Shown: positions 1-8,063 of the stretch, in pieces
Numbering within the stretch: the stretch's first letter is position 1
How the letters are laid out: each line of letters starts with the position of its first letter
Source of the DNA: Parahoeflea alexandrii
GTDB lineage: Bacteria > Pseudomonadota > Alphaproteobacteria > Rhizobiales > Rhizobiaceae
Direction: 5' to 3'
NCBI RefSeq assembly: GCF_027214025.1
Contig: NZ_JAPWHB010000014.1
Location: 1-32,059 of the forward strand
Length of the DNA stretch: 32,059 nucleotides
Made by a program: the position numbers and the translations under genes
The notes under the pieces: generated by a model
Told to the model about the DNA's origin: nothing
Seen by the model: only the letters and a program-made list of their open reading frames with translations
Databases searched by the model: none

Positions 1-77
1 GTCCCATAACCGAGTGCCCTTTCCAGAAAAGGACTCGATTACATGAAGGTTCTTACCCCCACCTTTTTCCCGCTCCC
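1..77. repeat. Left copy of a 77-bp perfect terminal inverted repeat
   Basis: Bases 1-77 are the exact reverse complement of the last 77 bases of the window. The match stops at 77/78. Inside the repeat is an imperfect hairpin, with CGAGT (11-15) pairing ACTCG (33-37) and CCTTT (18-22) pairing AAAGG (28-32). I do not recognise the element that owns this end. It does not resemble the 38-bp GGGG-type ends of the Tn3 element further in. Confidence 0.95.
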
Positions 78-202
78 CCAATTCGGCGCATTCTTACAAT
101 TTAATGCCAAGCGACATGACCAATGCCTGCCATTGCCCATTTTTTTAACGGTTGGCTGAGATTGTCATAGTGGGCTTGTATTGCGTTTTAGCCCAAACTT
201 GA

Positions 203-240
203 GCGCCGGGGTTCTTAAGCCCTTCCCCGGCGCCTTTTTA
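203..240 (+). terminator. Rho-independent terminator
   Basis: A 9-bp perfect GC stem, GCGCCGGGG (203-211) with CCCCGGCGC (225-233), encloses a 13-nt loop and is followed by CTTTTTA. It would end a transcript entering from the left. I recognise no complete gene between the repeat and this terminator (78-202), so the gene it served was probably lost or lies outside. Confidence 0.8.
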
Positions 241-321
241 TAGCCGTAGCCCACGCGGGATTGGTGCGCGTCGACTATTCCTGAGAGGTCAGCCCTGCAG
301 ATCGCGCATCTAACAATGTGG

Positions 322-329
322 TAGCGCTA
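322..329. promoter_or_regulatory. LacI/GalR-type palindromic half-operator candidate
   Basis: The sequence TGGTAGCGCTAAC surrounds a perfect TAGCGCTA palindrome about 65 bases before the DUF1330 start. It resembles operators of LacI/GalR-family repressors, but no such regulator is in the window. An 8-bp palindrome could arise by chance. The rest of 241-393 shows nothing else I can name. Confidence 0.25.
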
Positions 330-393
330 ACTGCTGTTGATGCCTCCCGCCAAAGCTGCGTACATTGAAGTCGAATGATAATGGGAGAAAACA

Positions 394-687
394 ATGGCCA
401 AAGCCTATTGGGTAACGACCTACCGCCAGATCAACGACCCCGATAAATTGGCCGCTTATGCCAAGCTGGCGGGACCCGCTATCAGTGCTGGCGGCGGTCG
501 GTTTCTAGCACGAGGCATGCCCGCCAAGGTCTATGAAGCAGGGTTGCAGCAGCGCACTGTCATCGTTGAGTTCGACAGCGTGGCTGCGGCGCTTGCGACC
601 CATGACAGCCCTACCTACCAGAAGGCGATGGATACGCTCGGCGATGCGGTGGAACGCGATATTCGTATCGTTGAAGGCGCGGAATAG
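394..687 (+). CDS. DUF1330 domain protein
   Basis: This 97-residue protein has the usual length of the DUF1330 family, small cytoplasmic proteins of the dimeric alpha/beta-barrel (ferredoxin-like) fold. The N-terminal AYWVTTYRQINDPDKLAAY stretch, the central GGRFLARG loop and the VIVEFDS strand are typical of the family. The biochemical role of DUF1330 proteins is not established. The ATG at 394 is preceded by a GGGAG ribosome binding site 6-7 bases upstream. The gene stands alone behind a terminator and is not obviously linked to the catabolic operons to the right. The family call is firm and no function is claimed. Confidence 0.85.
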   Translation: MAKAYWVTTYRQINDPDKLAAYAKLAGPAISAGGGRFLARGMPAKVYEAGLQQRTVIVEFDSVAAALATHDSPTYQKAMDTLGDAVERDIRIVEGAE

Positions 688-973
688 GCGGCGGTTCCTG
701 ATCGGCGATCTTCTTCGTCGACTTTGACTGATCCACTCCTAGAGTGCTCTGACTCCGACGCTTCGAACCCCCACCCGAGCAATGTTTGAATGACCGTAAC
801 GCGGTCAAAGTGACCAGAACATCGGTCTTGGTCGACGGCAAAAAAGGGCGGGAAGCGGCCTTTTGGTGCCATGCCCACCAAGGACTGAAATACTACTTCA
901 AAGAAGAACGATTCGCTCAGCGGCTTTAGGGAGGTTTCTGATCAGAACTTTCCACGCTTCGTCTTCTTGCGGA
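688..973. other. Intergenic stretch without recognisable gene
   Basis: About 290 bases between the DUF1330 stop and the end of the minus-strand secreted protein gene. A plus-strand frame without an ATG ends at the TAG near 930 and could encode about 40-58 residues (near its end KYYFKEERFAQRL), but I recognise nothing in it. Overlapping minus-strand frames also match no family I know. It may be relic sequence. Confidence 0.4.
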
Positions 974-1264
974 TCAAAGACTGGCAGTTTCAGTTCTTTC
1001 CAGGCAGGCACCCGGGTAATAGGGCCAGTAGGCAGCATCGCAGGAATTGACGGGCTCGACGTTGGAGGACACCAGGCGAACCTTTCGCGCAATCGGATGT
1101 GCGACCACGCTGTCGCCACGCAGGCTGATGTTTTCGTCTACAGTTGATGCGGACGCGGAGGTCAGGCTGATGGCAAGCGGGTAATGCATTCCACCTGCGT
1201 CGGCGGCAATAGATGCCGCGCCCAAAGCGAAGACAGATGCGGATATGAGAACAATTTTTTTCAT
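974..1264 (-). CDS. Small secreted protein with a two-cysteine WPYYP core
   Basis: The product is 96 residues from the ATG at 1264, which has a GAGG-like site upstream. A longer reading from 1282 would place six residues before the signal peptide and is less likely. Residues 1-22 (lysine pair, then a hydrophobic core ending in Ala-Asp-Ala) form a Sec signal peptide, so the protein is probably periplasmic or exported. The C-terminal part carries Cys-Asp-Ala-Ala-Tyr-Trp-Pro-Tyr-Tyr-Pro-Gly-Ala-Cys, which could form a disulphide. Short exported proteins with this core are, as I recall, common in Rhizobiales and have no known role. Its upstream region runs straight into the left end of the Tn3-family element. 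Confidence 0.6.
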   Translation of the reverse strand: MKKIVLISASVFALGAASIAADAGGMHYPLAISLTSASASTVDENISLRGDSVVAHPIARKVRLVSSNVEPVNSCDAAYWPYYPGACLERTETASL

Positions 1265-1444
1265 GCCATTAGACCTCTGCATAACTCAGGAAAACTGGAC
1301 AAAGGCCATGATGCGCCCGGAGGTGATAAAATTCCGCAGAATTCACCGGCGCGGTTTTATTCAAATCGTTCCGATTAACCTTTTGCTGCGCCCCGTAGTG
1401 GTGCCAACAGCAAAGAACGATACGCATGGATAGAAAAGCATATT

Positions 1445-1482
1445 GGGGTCCGAACAAGAGCAGTGCGAAATCGTACGCTAAG
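1445..1482. repeat. Left inverted repeat of the Tn3-family element
   Basis: The repeat is 38 bp, starting GGGGTC and ending TACGCTAAG, and is oriented into the element. It lies just beyond the tnpA stop codon. Confidence 0.9.
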
Positions 1483-1501
1483 GGCGAACGAAGCGGGAAC
1501 T

Positions 1502-4477
1502 CTAGGCAGCCCGCCGCGGCCCAGCTGGGAGACGGAGTGACCTGAAGCCTTCCGGGAGGTGCTGCTCGCTATCCCAAGTGTAAATGCCTGTCAGATTGAT
1601 GTGCTCCCAGCTCAACGGCGAGATATGCTTGAGCAGGTGATCCGGAATCTCGCGACGCATGTTGCGTAAGTGAGTAACGGCTCGTTCGATATAGACCGTG
1701 TTCCAGTGGACAATCGCACTGACGACGAGGTTCAGACCGGAGGCGCGGAAAGCCTGGCTTTCGAACGATCGGTCGCGGATTTCACCACGCTCGTGGAAGA
1801 AAATGGCGCGCTTCAGCTTATGTGCCGCCTCGCCCTTGTTGAGGCCGGCCTGGCAACGCCGGCGTAGCGCTGGACTTGAGTACCATTCAATCATGAACAG
1901 CGATCGTTCGATCCGGCCAAGTTCCCGTAGCGCCTTTGCGAGCTGGCTTTCCTTCGGTGATGCTGACAGCTTCTTCAAGATGGTGGAAGGCACTACGGAT
2001 CGCGTTGTGATCGACGCCGCCAGATGAAGCAGATCATCCCAATGGTCGAGGATCAGGGTGGCATTGATCGGCGCCCCGATGTGGTTCGACAGCGCGGGAT
2101 ATGCATCGCTTTTCTCGAATGTGTGGAATTTCCGATCTTTGAGATTGCGCAGCCGAGGCGCGAAGCGTTTGCCGATCAAGGCGAAAAGTCCGAAGACATG
2201 GTCGCTTGCACCGCCCGTATCGGTGAAGTGTTCCTGGATGTCGAGGATCGTGTCCTGATCGAACAGCCCGTCGAGCACATAGGCTGCCTCGCTTTCGGTC
2301 GGGCTGATCGGCAAGATGCTGAAGTAGCCATATTGATCTGACAAATGGCTATAGAATTTCGAGCCCGGTTCGCTGCCGTAATGCAGATTGATATCGCCGC
2401 GCTTCGCCGCTCTATCGCTCGCGCGAAAGAACTGCCCGTCGGATGACGCGGTCGTTCCATTACCCCAAAGTCGGGCATGCGGGTGACAAGTGTGCGCATC
2501 GGTGATGCACGCTTGCGCCGCGCGATAGGTCTCCGACCGGGCGTGGAACGAGCGCATCCAGCCGATCTGGTGAGCACTGATACCTTTGGACGCGCTAGCC
2601 ATCCGCTTCGGCCCCAGGTTGGTCGCATCTGCCAGAACGCCCGCCAGCATGGCCGAGACATTCCTCGGGTTGTCACCCGTGCGAACGTGCGTGAAGCAAT
2701 CCGCAAAGCCGGTCCAATCGTGCACTTCCCTCAACAGGTCGGGAACTTCAACCATTGGATACATATCGCTGATCTCTGCCTTCAATTCCTCGGCTGTAGC
2801 GGGAACCTCGCCGGCGACTGGAGTGACGATCAAGGTCCCGGCTTCAAGCCGAACACCTTCGAGCTTTCCGGATCGTGCTCTGTGCGCCAGACGCTTCAGG
2901 TTGAAGTCGAGCATCTGCCGCGCTTCGGCGAGCCAAGCCGCTCCGTCACCTTGGACGCCCAATCCGAGCCGATCCTCCTCCTTCATCGTGGTGAATGTTG
3001 ACCGCGGCATCAGATGCTCGTCGATCGGCCGGAAGGATCGGCTGCCATCGACCCAAACGTCCGCAGATCTAAGCCGGTCCCGCAAAGCCGCGAGCGTTGC
3101 AATCTCATAGAGACGGCGATCGGGCTTCCCCTGCCCGAGGATTAGCCTTCGATCAGCTTGGCTAAGGTGGGTGATTGGGATGCGCTCCGGAAGCGCCCGA
3201 CGCTTTTCCAGGTAGAGCCGTCTCAGCAACGCAATTGCCGCAAGAAGCGGATCGTGGCGGCGCGCTGAGCGGAACGTGAACGCCTGCAGGAACGCACCAA
3301 CATACTTGTTGACGATCGCATATTGTTCGACCGCCAAGGTCAATGGCGACGCCTCGTTGTCCTCGACCATCGACTCAAGCTCAGGCTTCATCCGGAGCAG
3401 CCGGTGCCATCCAACTTCCTGATCAAGAACCTCCAATGCGTTCCGGCCATAATCGTTCGCGGACTGCAGGGCTGTGATCGTGTCGAGGAACATGCGCAAT
3501 GCCTTGGCGGTATCCGGCCTGCAGTCCATGTGTCGCTGCTTCTTGCGGCTATTGGCTTTTGAGAACAGCCTACCCATCAGCTTGATGAACATCGACACCG
3601 CGTCGTCGGTGAGCTTCTGGCCGAGCTTGATGGCCTGCGCCAGGATCAAAGCGTGCCGGCGACTCGCATTGAAGTCGTTGGCCAGCCATGCCGGCGTGGC
3701 GTTGCCCTCGCGGATCATCTGGTCCCACCGTCCCGATGATATGCGCGACTGCAATCTCGGATCGATTTTTAGCTTGCGCAGGAAACCAATCCGTTCGGTC
3801 AGCCCGACCAGGTTCGACGCACCCGGTGCTTCTGGCGCCGACCGCAGCCAATGAAAGCGCGTCTGGCCGATAGCCGGGTCAACCTCCAATAGCTTGTCCA
3901 ATGATTGAAGCGTATCGAGTGGGATGTCTTCAATCAGAGTTCTCTCCGCCCGACGGCGAGCTATAGCGCGGCCGGCAAGGCCGATCCGTTCGATCGTGTC
4001 GATTGCGGGTAGAAGAGATCCACGTTCATGAAATGTGGTGACAATGGAGCTGGCTATCGCAGCACCGTCGTCGGACATCGTGGCCGATTGAATCGCGGCC
4101 AATAGCGCGGCTCGACGATCTTGCGCCGTCGCGCTTCTCGTATTCAGATACACCATGAGGCGCGCCGTGTGATCGCGACGGGTTTCTTCGCGGCGTGCAT
4201 AAAGCGCAAATGCTTCTGGGGCGGCGCCGATTTGGTCAGCAACATGTCGAAGCATGGCACGGGGCGGGGTCTCTTCTGCTCCCAGCACTCGGCCAGGATA
4301 TCGCATCAGACATAGCTGCACGGCAAAACCAAGCCGATTATGCTTACGCCTCCGTAGCTCAATCTCCAAAAGATCGGCCGGTGACAACGAATAGTGCCGG
4401 ATCAGACTTTCCTCGTCGGCTGGTATGTCAAAAATCTTCCGTCGATCATGAACCTTGAGAAGCTTCCGTTTTGCCAT
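1502..4477 (-). CDS. tnpA: Tn3-family transposase TnpA
   Basis: At 991 residues the protein has the full length expected for Tn3-family transposases, which perform replicative transposition by recognising the 38-bp ends. The N-terminal third, starting [20 protein letters not shown], matches the DUF4158 region. The C-terminal part is the DDE catalytic domain. The likely catalytic residues are D680 in TTASSDGQ, D753 in [12 protein letters not shown] and E883 in NKGEA. Their spacings of 73 and 130 are close to Tn3 itself. The C-terminal [12 protein letters not shown] block is also diagnostic. The frame is intact with no internal stop, so the enzyme could be active. The ATG at 4477 lies about 145 bases inside the right repeat. 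Confidence 0.95.
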   Translation of the reverse strand: MAKRKLLKVHDRRKIFDIPADEESLIRHYSLSPADLLEIELRRRKHNRLGFAVQLCLMRYPGRVLGAEETPPRAMLRHVADQIGAAPEAFALYARREETRRDHTARLMVYLNTRSATAQDRRAALLAAIQSATMSDDGAAIASSIVTTFHERGSLLPAIDTIERIGLAGRAIARRRAERTLIEDIPLDTLQSLDKLLEVDPAIGQTRFHWLRSAPEAPGASNLVGLTERIGFLRKLKIDPRLQSRISSGRWDQMIREGNATPAWLANDFNASRRHALILAQAIKLGQKLTDDAVSMFIKLMGRLFSKANSRKKQRHMDCRPDTAKALRMFLDTITALQSANDYGRNALEVLDQEVGWHRLLRMKPELESMVEDNEASPLTLAVEQYAIVNKYVGAFLQAFTFRSARRHDPLLAAIALLRRLYLEKRRALPERIPITHLSQADRRLILGQGKPDRRLYEIATLAALRDRLRSADVWVDGSRSFRPIDEHLMPRSTFTTMKEEDRLGLGVQGDGAAWLAEARQMLDFNLKRLAHRARSGKLEGVRLEAGTLIVTPVAGEVPATAEELKAEISDMYPMVEVPDLLREVHDWTGFADCFTHVRTGDNPRNVSAMLAGVLADATNLGPKRMASASKGISAHQIGWMRSFHARSETYRAAQACITDAHTCHPHARLWGNGTTASSDGQFFRASDRAAKRGDINLHYGSEPGSKFYSHLSDQYGYFSILPISPTESEAAYVLDGLFDQDTILDIQEHFTDTGGASDHVFGLFALIGKRFAPRLRNLKDRKFHTFEKSDAYPALSNHIGAPINATLILDHWDDLLHLAASITTRSVVPSTILKKLSASPKESQLAKALRELGRIERSLFMIEWYSSPALRRRCQAGLNKGEAAHKLKRAIFFHERGEIRDRSFESQAFRASGLNLVVSAIVHWNTVYIERAVTHLRNMRREIPDHLLKHISPLSWEHINLTGIYTWDSEQHLPEGFRSLRLPAGPRRAA

Positions 4478-4621
4478 CGCCCAACCCCCACATGACCAAT
4501 CTGCCCAGAGCGTTGTCGAGTCGAGCGGATGAAGAAACCAAAACTAGTGCCTAACGGTGCCAATCCACAGAGATCGGAGGCCGCACATCCGAGATCAGAG
4601 ACGGTTCATATTCCGTTCGAC

Positions 4622-4659
4622 CTTAGCGTACGATTTCGCACTGCTCTTGTTCTGACCCC
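4622..4659. repeat. Right inverted repeat of the Tn3-family element
   Basis: Read on the minus strand this is 38 bp starting GGGGTCAGAACAAGAGC and ending ACGCTAAG, matching the left end except at position 7. The stretch between it and tnpA (4478-4621) should hold the tnpA promoter, but I see no clear motif. Confidence 0.9.
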
Positions 4660-5041
4660 CGTGATCGAAAACCCGGTGGCCCGCGTCCTTGCAGACGGAG
4701 CCTATGACGGCGCCGGAGTTTCCAACTGTTTGACCGAAGCCTTCGGGATAGACGTCGAGATCACCATCCCGCCGCCGAGAACCGCCGTCCTCGGCCTGAG
4801 CGATGGGCGCGACGCTCACATAAAGCATATCGCCGAGCATGGCCGAATGGCGTGGCAGGCAGCGACGGGCTACAATGATCGCGCCCTCGTCGAAGCCCAG
4901 ATCGGGCGCCGCAAGTTCGTCATCGGCCCAGAGCTGAACGCCAGGGAAATGAACCGCCAAATTACCGAAAACCAGATCGCCACAAAATCTCTCAACCGCA
5001 TGACCCGCCTTGGTCGTGCGGTCTTCAACCGAGCCGCATAG
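4660..5041 (+). pseudogene. IS5-family transposase, C-terminal fragment
   Basis: About 127 codons of an IS5-family (IS427/IS1182-like) DDE transposase remain. The fragment begins exactly at the outer edge of the Tn3 right repeat. It shows the second catalytic region (LADGAYDGAGV), the IAEHGRMAWQ block and the family signature Y-(2)-R-(3)-E-(6)-K in YNDRALVEAQIGRRK. It ends with LNRMTRLG and a normal stop (5039-5041). The N-terminal two thirds are absent, and the sequence left of the Tn3 element does not supply them, so this is a remnant. An open frame continues upstream through the Tn3 end from 4529 but is not a real gene start. Confidence 0.85.
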
Positions 5042-5092
5042 TCACTTGGGAAAGGGGCGACCGCGCCCACATTCTGACCCATGCAACAAGCT
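4660..5092 (+). mobile_element. Right-hand remnant of an IS5-family element
   Basis: The element covers the transposase fragment plus about 50 bases of 3' flank ending near CCATGCAACAAGC (about 5079-5091). Read outward this gives GCTTGTTGCATGG, which looks like the G-C-TTGTTGC ends of IS5-group elements. The exact right end is inferred from where the neighbouring oxidoreductase stops resembling its family. Confidence 0.5.
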
Positions 5093-5710
5093 GTAGGGGA
5101 CGGTGATCTGGCCGACGTTTTTGATGAAATGGGGCACGAAAAATATGCGCGGTGCGTGCCTTGTCCAGGCCGGCGGCTCAACCGGAAAACGGTCTATTGA
5201 AACCCGCATGGAGCCAAGCCCTATCGGAGGCTCGTCTACCATCGGACCGGGACAGCAGAGCCGCCAGTCCAGATTGCTGCGCGAGAGGCGCTCAAAGTTC
5301 TTGCCGTGCAGCTGATATTGCTTGGGGATAAGGGGGAGTTCGAAACCTTTCAGCCCAGTGTCGCCCATATCAAGCAGGGCCGCGCCAGCCATGAACCAGC
5401 AGACCGGCGGATGTGCGACCGTTTCTGCGGCCTCGTCGATCCGGTCAATCAGTGCAGTGAACCCTTCACCGTCCGCGACATTGCCTGCAGCACAAATCAG
5501 GACGTCGTGGCCAGTGATGCGGCGCGCCAGGTCCTCGCTTGTCGATACGGCAAGATCGCCAGGATGGACCTCGATCTGATCGGCGATCGCAGGAGGCAGC
5601 TTGGCTGGGTCGCGGACGACGACACTGACTTTGTGGCCTCGAGCGACCGCCTGCTGAACCAAGACCCGCCCAAGGTTGCCTGTCGCGCCCAGAATGAGAA
5701 GCCTGCTCAC
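5042..5710 (-). CDS. NAD(P)-binding oxidoreductase (NmrA/SDR-like), 3' end probably replaced by IS5 sequence
   Basis: The 222-residue protein starts with the Rossmann motif LLILGATGNLGRVL and continues with the VVRDPAKLP and CAAGNVADG strands and loops of the atypical SDR (NmrA/isoflavone-reductase-like) group. Such enzymes bind NAD(P)H and reduce varied substrates or act as redox sensors. The start is a GTG at 5710 overlapping the stop of the carotenoid gene (GTGA), with a GAGG site upstream, so the two genes form an operon. Family similarity ends at the Val-Pro-Tyr near 5093. The last 17 or so residues (SLLHGSECGRGRPFPK) appear to be encoded by the IS5 right end, and the stop directly abuts the IS5 transposase stop. 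The protein is therefore probably C-terminally altered and may be inactive. Confidence 0.75.
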   Translation of the reverse strand: MSRLLILGATGNLGRVLVQQAVARGHKVSVVVRDPAKLPPAIADQIEVHPGDLAVSTSEDLARRITGHDVLICAAGNVADGEGFTALIDRIDEAAETVAHPPVCWFMAGAALLDMGDTGLKGFELPLIPKQYQLHGKNFERLSRSNLDWRLCCPGPMVDEPPIGLGSMRVSIDRFPVEPPAWTRHAPRIFFVPHFIKNVGQITVPYSLLHGSECGRGRPFPK

Positions 5711-6558
5711 CGGGCCGCCTCGTCCCGACCGGCCGCAGCCAGCTTGAGTGCCGTCAGGACGATCACGAAGCCCATGGTGAAGATCGATACCAACCCGAGG
5801 GACTCGTAGATGTCACGCAGGTTCCAGACCTGTCCCACCGCGTCTGTGACGGTGCCGGTTTTCGGGCCAAGGACCGTGAAGGCGACGAATTCCGCGAAAA
5901 GGCCGACATAGAGCCCGAGTGCCTGCGCTTGGGCCATTCGGTCCGGCGTCACGACCTCTTTTGCAGCGCTGCGCGACAACCAGATTGCGAACGCGGCGAA
6001 GATGGTGGCGACGCACAGGAACCAGCCCGCGAAGTTCACGAAGGGCACCCCGAAATAGGCCCCGCCATCGCGCCAGATCCAGACCTGGTTGATCGTTGCC
6101 CGCGAGGGATCCATCGACAGGTCCCACATCACCATGACGAAGGCCGCGACCAATACGACACTCCAGTGGTAGGAACTGCCAGGTGCAAGCGCGTCGATCA
6201 GCGTCCGGGCGATCAGCCAGGAAATGTAGCAGACGCCGAAATAGGCGGGCATGATCAGGAGCGGCACCGTGCCGAGCTTCGGGCCCAGTTCGTCGGTGTA
6301 GTGATAATTGCCAAACGGGAAGCCTGTGGCGATCGAAAGTGACTCATAGCTCCAGCTGATCACAAAGGCCAAAGCAAAGAAAACGCCTAGGTTTTTCCAA
6401 CCGATCTGGCGCGGCGCGTGGAGCAGGATGAAAAGGACCGGCGCCAGGATCGAGACAAGCGGAACCGCCGAGAAGTAGGGCGTGTCAACAAGCAACGGCT
6501 TGCCGGCGGCAAAGACTGCATAGATGGCGACAATCGCCCAGATGACAGGGTTTCTCAT
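5707..6558 (-). CDS. CruF-like carotenoid biosynthesis membrane protein
   Basis: The 283-residue integral membrane protein has about seven to eight hydrophobic segments. It belongs to the carotenoid biosynthesis protein family that includes CruF-type carotenoid 1,2-hydratases (Caroten_synth, formerly DUF422). Family hallmarks are GFPFGNYHYTDELGPKLGTVPL, MPAYFGVCYISWLIA, VMWDLSMDP and GAYFGVPFVNFAGWFL. It would act in the cytoplasmic membrane on an acyclic carotenoid or isoprenoid end group. The ATG at 6558 has a GGAG 6 bases upstream. A longer open frame to 7197 is antisense to the regulator and is not used. No other carotenoid gene is in the window. It is divergent from a TetR gene, with a palindrome between the starts. 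The exact reaction is inferred. Confidence 0.8.
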   Translation of the reverse strand: MRNPVIWAIVAIYAVFAAGKPLLVDTPYFSAVPLVSILAPVLFILLHAPRQIGWKNLGVFFALAFVISWSYESLSIATGFPFGNYHYTDELGPKLGTVPLLIMPAYFGVCYISWLIARTLIDALAPGSSYHWSVVLVAAFVMVMWDLSMDPSRATINQVWIWRDGGAYFGVPFVNFAGWFLCVATIFAAFAIWLSRSAAKEVVTPDRMAQAQALGLYVGLFAEFVAFTVLGPKTGTVTDAVGQVWNLRDIYESLGLVSIFTMGFVIVLTALKLAAAGRDEAAR

Positions 6559-6587
6559 GGCTTGCTCCATCGCTCCAAAAGTTATAG

Positions 6588-6637
6588 TGACGAAAGTGTC
6601 ATTATGAGTGAAATCTCTCATAATGACGATTCTGTCA
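6588..6637. promoter_or_regulatory. Large inverted repeat, probable TetR operator between divergent genes
   Basis: The left arm (6588-6608) begins TGAC and ends GTCATTATGAG. The right arm (6617-6637) is its reverse complement at 17 of 21 positions. The inner CATTATGAG/CTCATAATG core is perfect across an 8-base spacer. The repeat lies about 30 bases from the carotenoid gene start and 14 bases before the chosen TetR start, so one repressor could control both directions. Confidence 0.7.
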
Positions 6638-6651
6638 ATATGGAATCTGCC

Positions 6652-7323
6652 ATGGCCGAAACCGATACACCTCAGGATCACCGCGTCAGGGTTGCCGCCG
6701 ACCGGCGCAAACGGATGCTTGCCCAGCTTTCGGCCGCAGCTCTGCGCGTCATGGCGCGCGCAGGGGTCGAGGGGACGACCATCGACGCCATCATCCAGGA
6801 AGCCGGAGTTTCGCGCGGGACCTTCTACAAGTACTACGATGCGCCCTCGGATTTGATCCGCGCTGTCGGAGCCGAACTTGCCGAAGACCTTATCCGCGCT
6901 GTATCGCCGACACTTCAAAGTCTTGATGACCCGGCCGCAAGGCTTGCCTCCGGCTTTCGCATGATCCTGCGATTGGCGGAAGAAAACCCGTTGCTGGCGC
7001 GATTTCTGGTCCACGCAGGGTGGCCCGCGACAGATCACGTCCCCGCGTTTTCGGAACGGGTTGGCGCAAACCTTGCCGCGGGGATCGCGCAAGGAAGGTT
7101 CACGACATCGCAAACGGTCGGCGAGGCTATGGTCGGCGGTTTGTTGATGGGTGTTGTCGCGGCAACCTTGACCGGTCGCCAGGAACAGACGCTCCACTTT
7201 GATGCCACAAAGGCGCTTTTGCTTGGGGTCGGCCTAGGCTCGGATGAAGCCGAGGCATTCGCCTCGATGCCGTTAGAACCTTCCGCGCCGTTGACAGGTG
7301 GGTTGCTCGAACGGTGTTGCTAG
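6652..7323 (+). CDS. TetR/AcrR family transcriptional regulator
   Basis: The protein has 223 residues from the ATG at 6652, which has GGA 7 bases upstream. In-frame ATGs at 6640 and 6604 are alternatives, but they sit inside or against the palindrome. The N-terminal TetR DNA-binding domain is clear (RKRMLAQLSAAALRVMARAG, then the helix-turn-helix GTTIDAIIQEAGVSRGTFYKYY). The C-terminal two thirds form the ligand and dimer domain, ending in a Gly/Leu-rich helix near ALLLGVGLG. It is divergent from the carotenoid/oxidoreductase operon and probably represses it and itself through the intergenic palindrome. The ligand cannot be told. Confidence 0.88.
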   Translation: MAETDTPQDHRVRVAADRRKRMLAQLSAAALRVMARAGVEGTTIDAIIQEAGVSRGTFYKYYDAPSDLIRAVGAELAEDLIRAVSPTLQSLDDPAARLASGFRMILRLAEENPLLARFLVHAGWPATDHVPAFSERVGANLAAGIAQGRFTTSQTVGEAMVGGLLMGVVAATLTGRQEQTLHFDATKALLLGVGLGSDEAEAFASMPLEPSAPLTGGLLERCC

Positions 7324-7378
7324 TTGCTGGGCGGATCACTGGGGGATTGGGTGTTACTTTGCAACCGATGCTCTGATT

Positions 7379-8020
7379 TCAGGCCCCGCCGAGCCTTTTC
7401 GCGAAAAGATCGGAGACAGCCTCGGCGGACTTCAGGCCAAGCAGATCGGTCCTGTTGGTGAGTACTTCCGCATAGAAGGGGATGTTCATCAACCGCTCTT
7501 CCCGCGGCTCTGATACCTGCATCGCATTGTAGCCGGTCTGATGGAAATAGGTCACATAGGCACGGACCTGCGCCGCCCGGTCCGTGAACCCCAATGCCAA
7601 GAACACCTGAAGAAGTTGTTGAATCCTGAAGGCCTCGATTTCCTTCAAAACTTCTGCCGTGCGCTTTGAGCTATGCGCCCAGTCGCGGATCGCGTTGTCG
7701 TATTGCGGGCTATATTCCTCCTCGTTCAACAGCACTCCGACATAGGCGAGGTATTTCTCCCAACCGTCATCGCCTGCGGCTTCGATCGCACGCGTGAATG
7801 GAGCCGTATTGCGCTGTGCCCAGTCCTGGCGCACATCTTCCAGAAGCTCTTCGAGGTTGGCAAATTGCCAGTAGAAGGCTCCGGTTGTTGCCCCCACGTC
7901 TTCTGCAAGCTGGCGAAGGCTGATGCCGGCAATGCCTTTCTCGATCAGCGCCTTGCGTGCCGCCGAGATCCAGCTTGCCTTGTCTAGGTTACGATCTTTT
8001 CTGGGCTTTCGCTCTGCCAT
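7379..8020 (-). CDS. TetR family transcriptional regulator of the TRAP operon
   Basis: The 213-residue protein has an N-terminal TetR helix-turn-helix (IAGISLRQLAEDVGATTGAFYWQFANLEELLEDV) and a helical C-terminal effector domain. It is transcribed away from the dctP gene, with 137 bases between the starts containing two nested palindromes. I infer that it controls uptake and breakdown of the compound carried by the adjacent TRAP transporter. It differs clearly from the first TetR protein. The two regulator genes converge with only 55 bases between their stops. Confidence 0.88.
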   Translation of the reverse strand: MAERKPRKDRNLDKASWISAARKALIEKGIAGISLRQLAEDVGATTGAFYWQFANLEELLEDVRQDWAQRNTAPFTRAIEAAGDDGWEKYLAYVGVLLNEEEYSPQYDNAIRDWAHSSKRTAEVLKEIEAFRIQQLLQVFLALGFTDRAAQVRAYVTYFHQTGYNAMQVSEPREERLMNIPFYAEVLTNRTDLLGLKSAEAVSDLFAKRLGGA

Positions 8021-8063
8021 GCCTGCACCTGTTGCCGGACCTGAGGAGTGCCCGAAAAAAATA

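Larger units (their letters stand above)
1445..4659. mobile_element. Complete Tn3-family insertion element, tnpA only (IS1071-like organisation)
   Basis: The element is 3,215 bp. The left end (1445-1482) begins GGGGTCCGAACAAGAGCAGT and the right end (4622-4659, reverse complement) begins GGGGTCAGAACAAGAGCAGT. The 38-bp repeats differ only at position 7, and similarity continues for about 8 more bases. The only gene is tnpA. There is no resolvase, res site or cargo, the organisation known from IS1071. The five bases before the left end (ATATT) and after the right end (CGTGA) do not match, so there is no visible target duplication. The right flank reads into an IS5-family transposase while the left flank does not, which suggests a deletion or rearrangement next to the element. 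Confidence 0.9.

Noticed and set aside
1-77. The outer repeat as Tn3-family ends
   Set aside because: It starts GTCCCATAACC rather than GGGG, is longer than 38 bp, and the internal Tn3 transposase already has its own well-matched ends at 1445 and 4659.
700-800. tRNA-like GGTTCGAAGC on the minus strand
   Set aside because: The surrounding bases do not form the T-arm or acceptor stem of a tRNA. No other tRNA or rRNA was seen in the window.
6559-7197. N-terminal extension of the CruF-like frame to 496 residues
   Set aside because: The added part is antisense to the TetR gene and has no likeness to any family. The ATG at 6558 has its own ribosome binding site and the family normally starts there.
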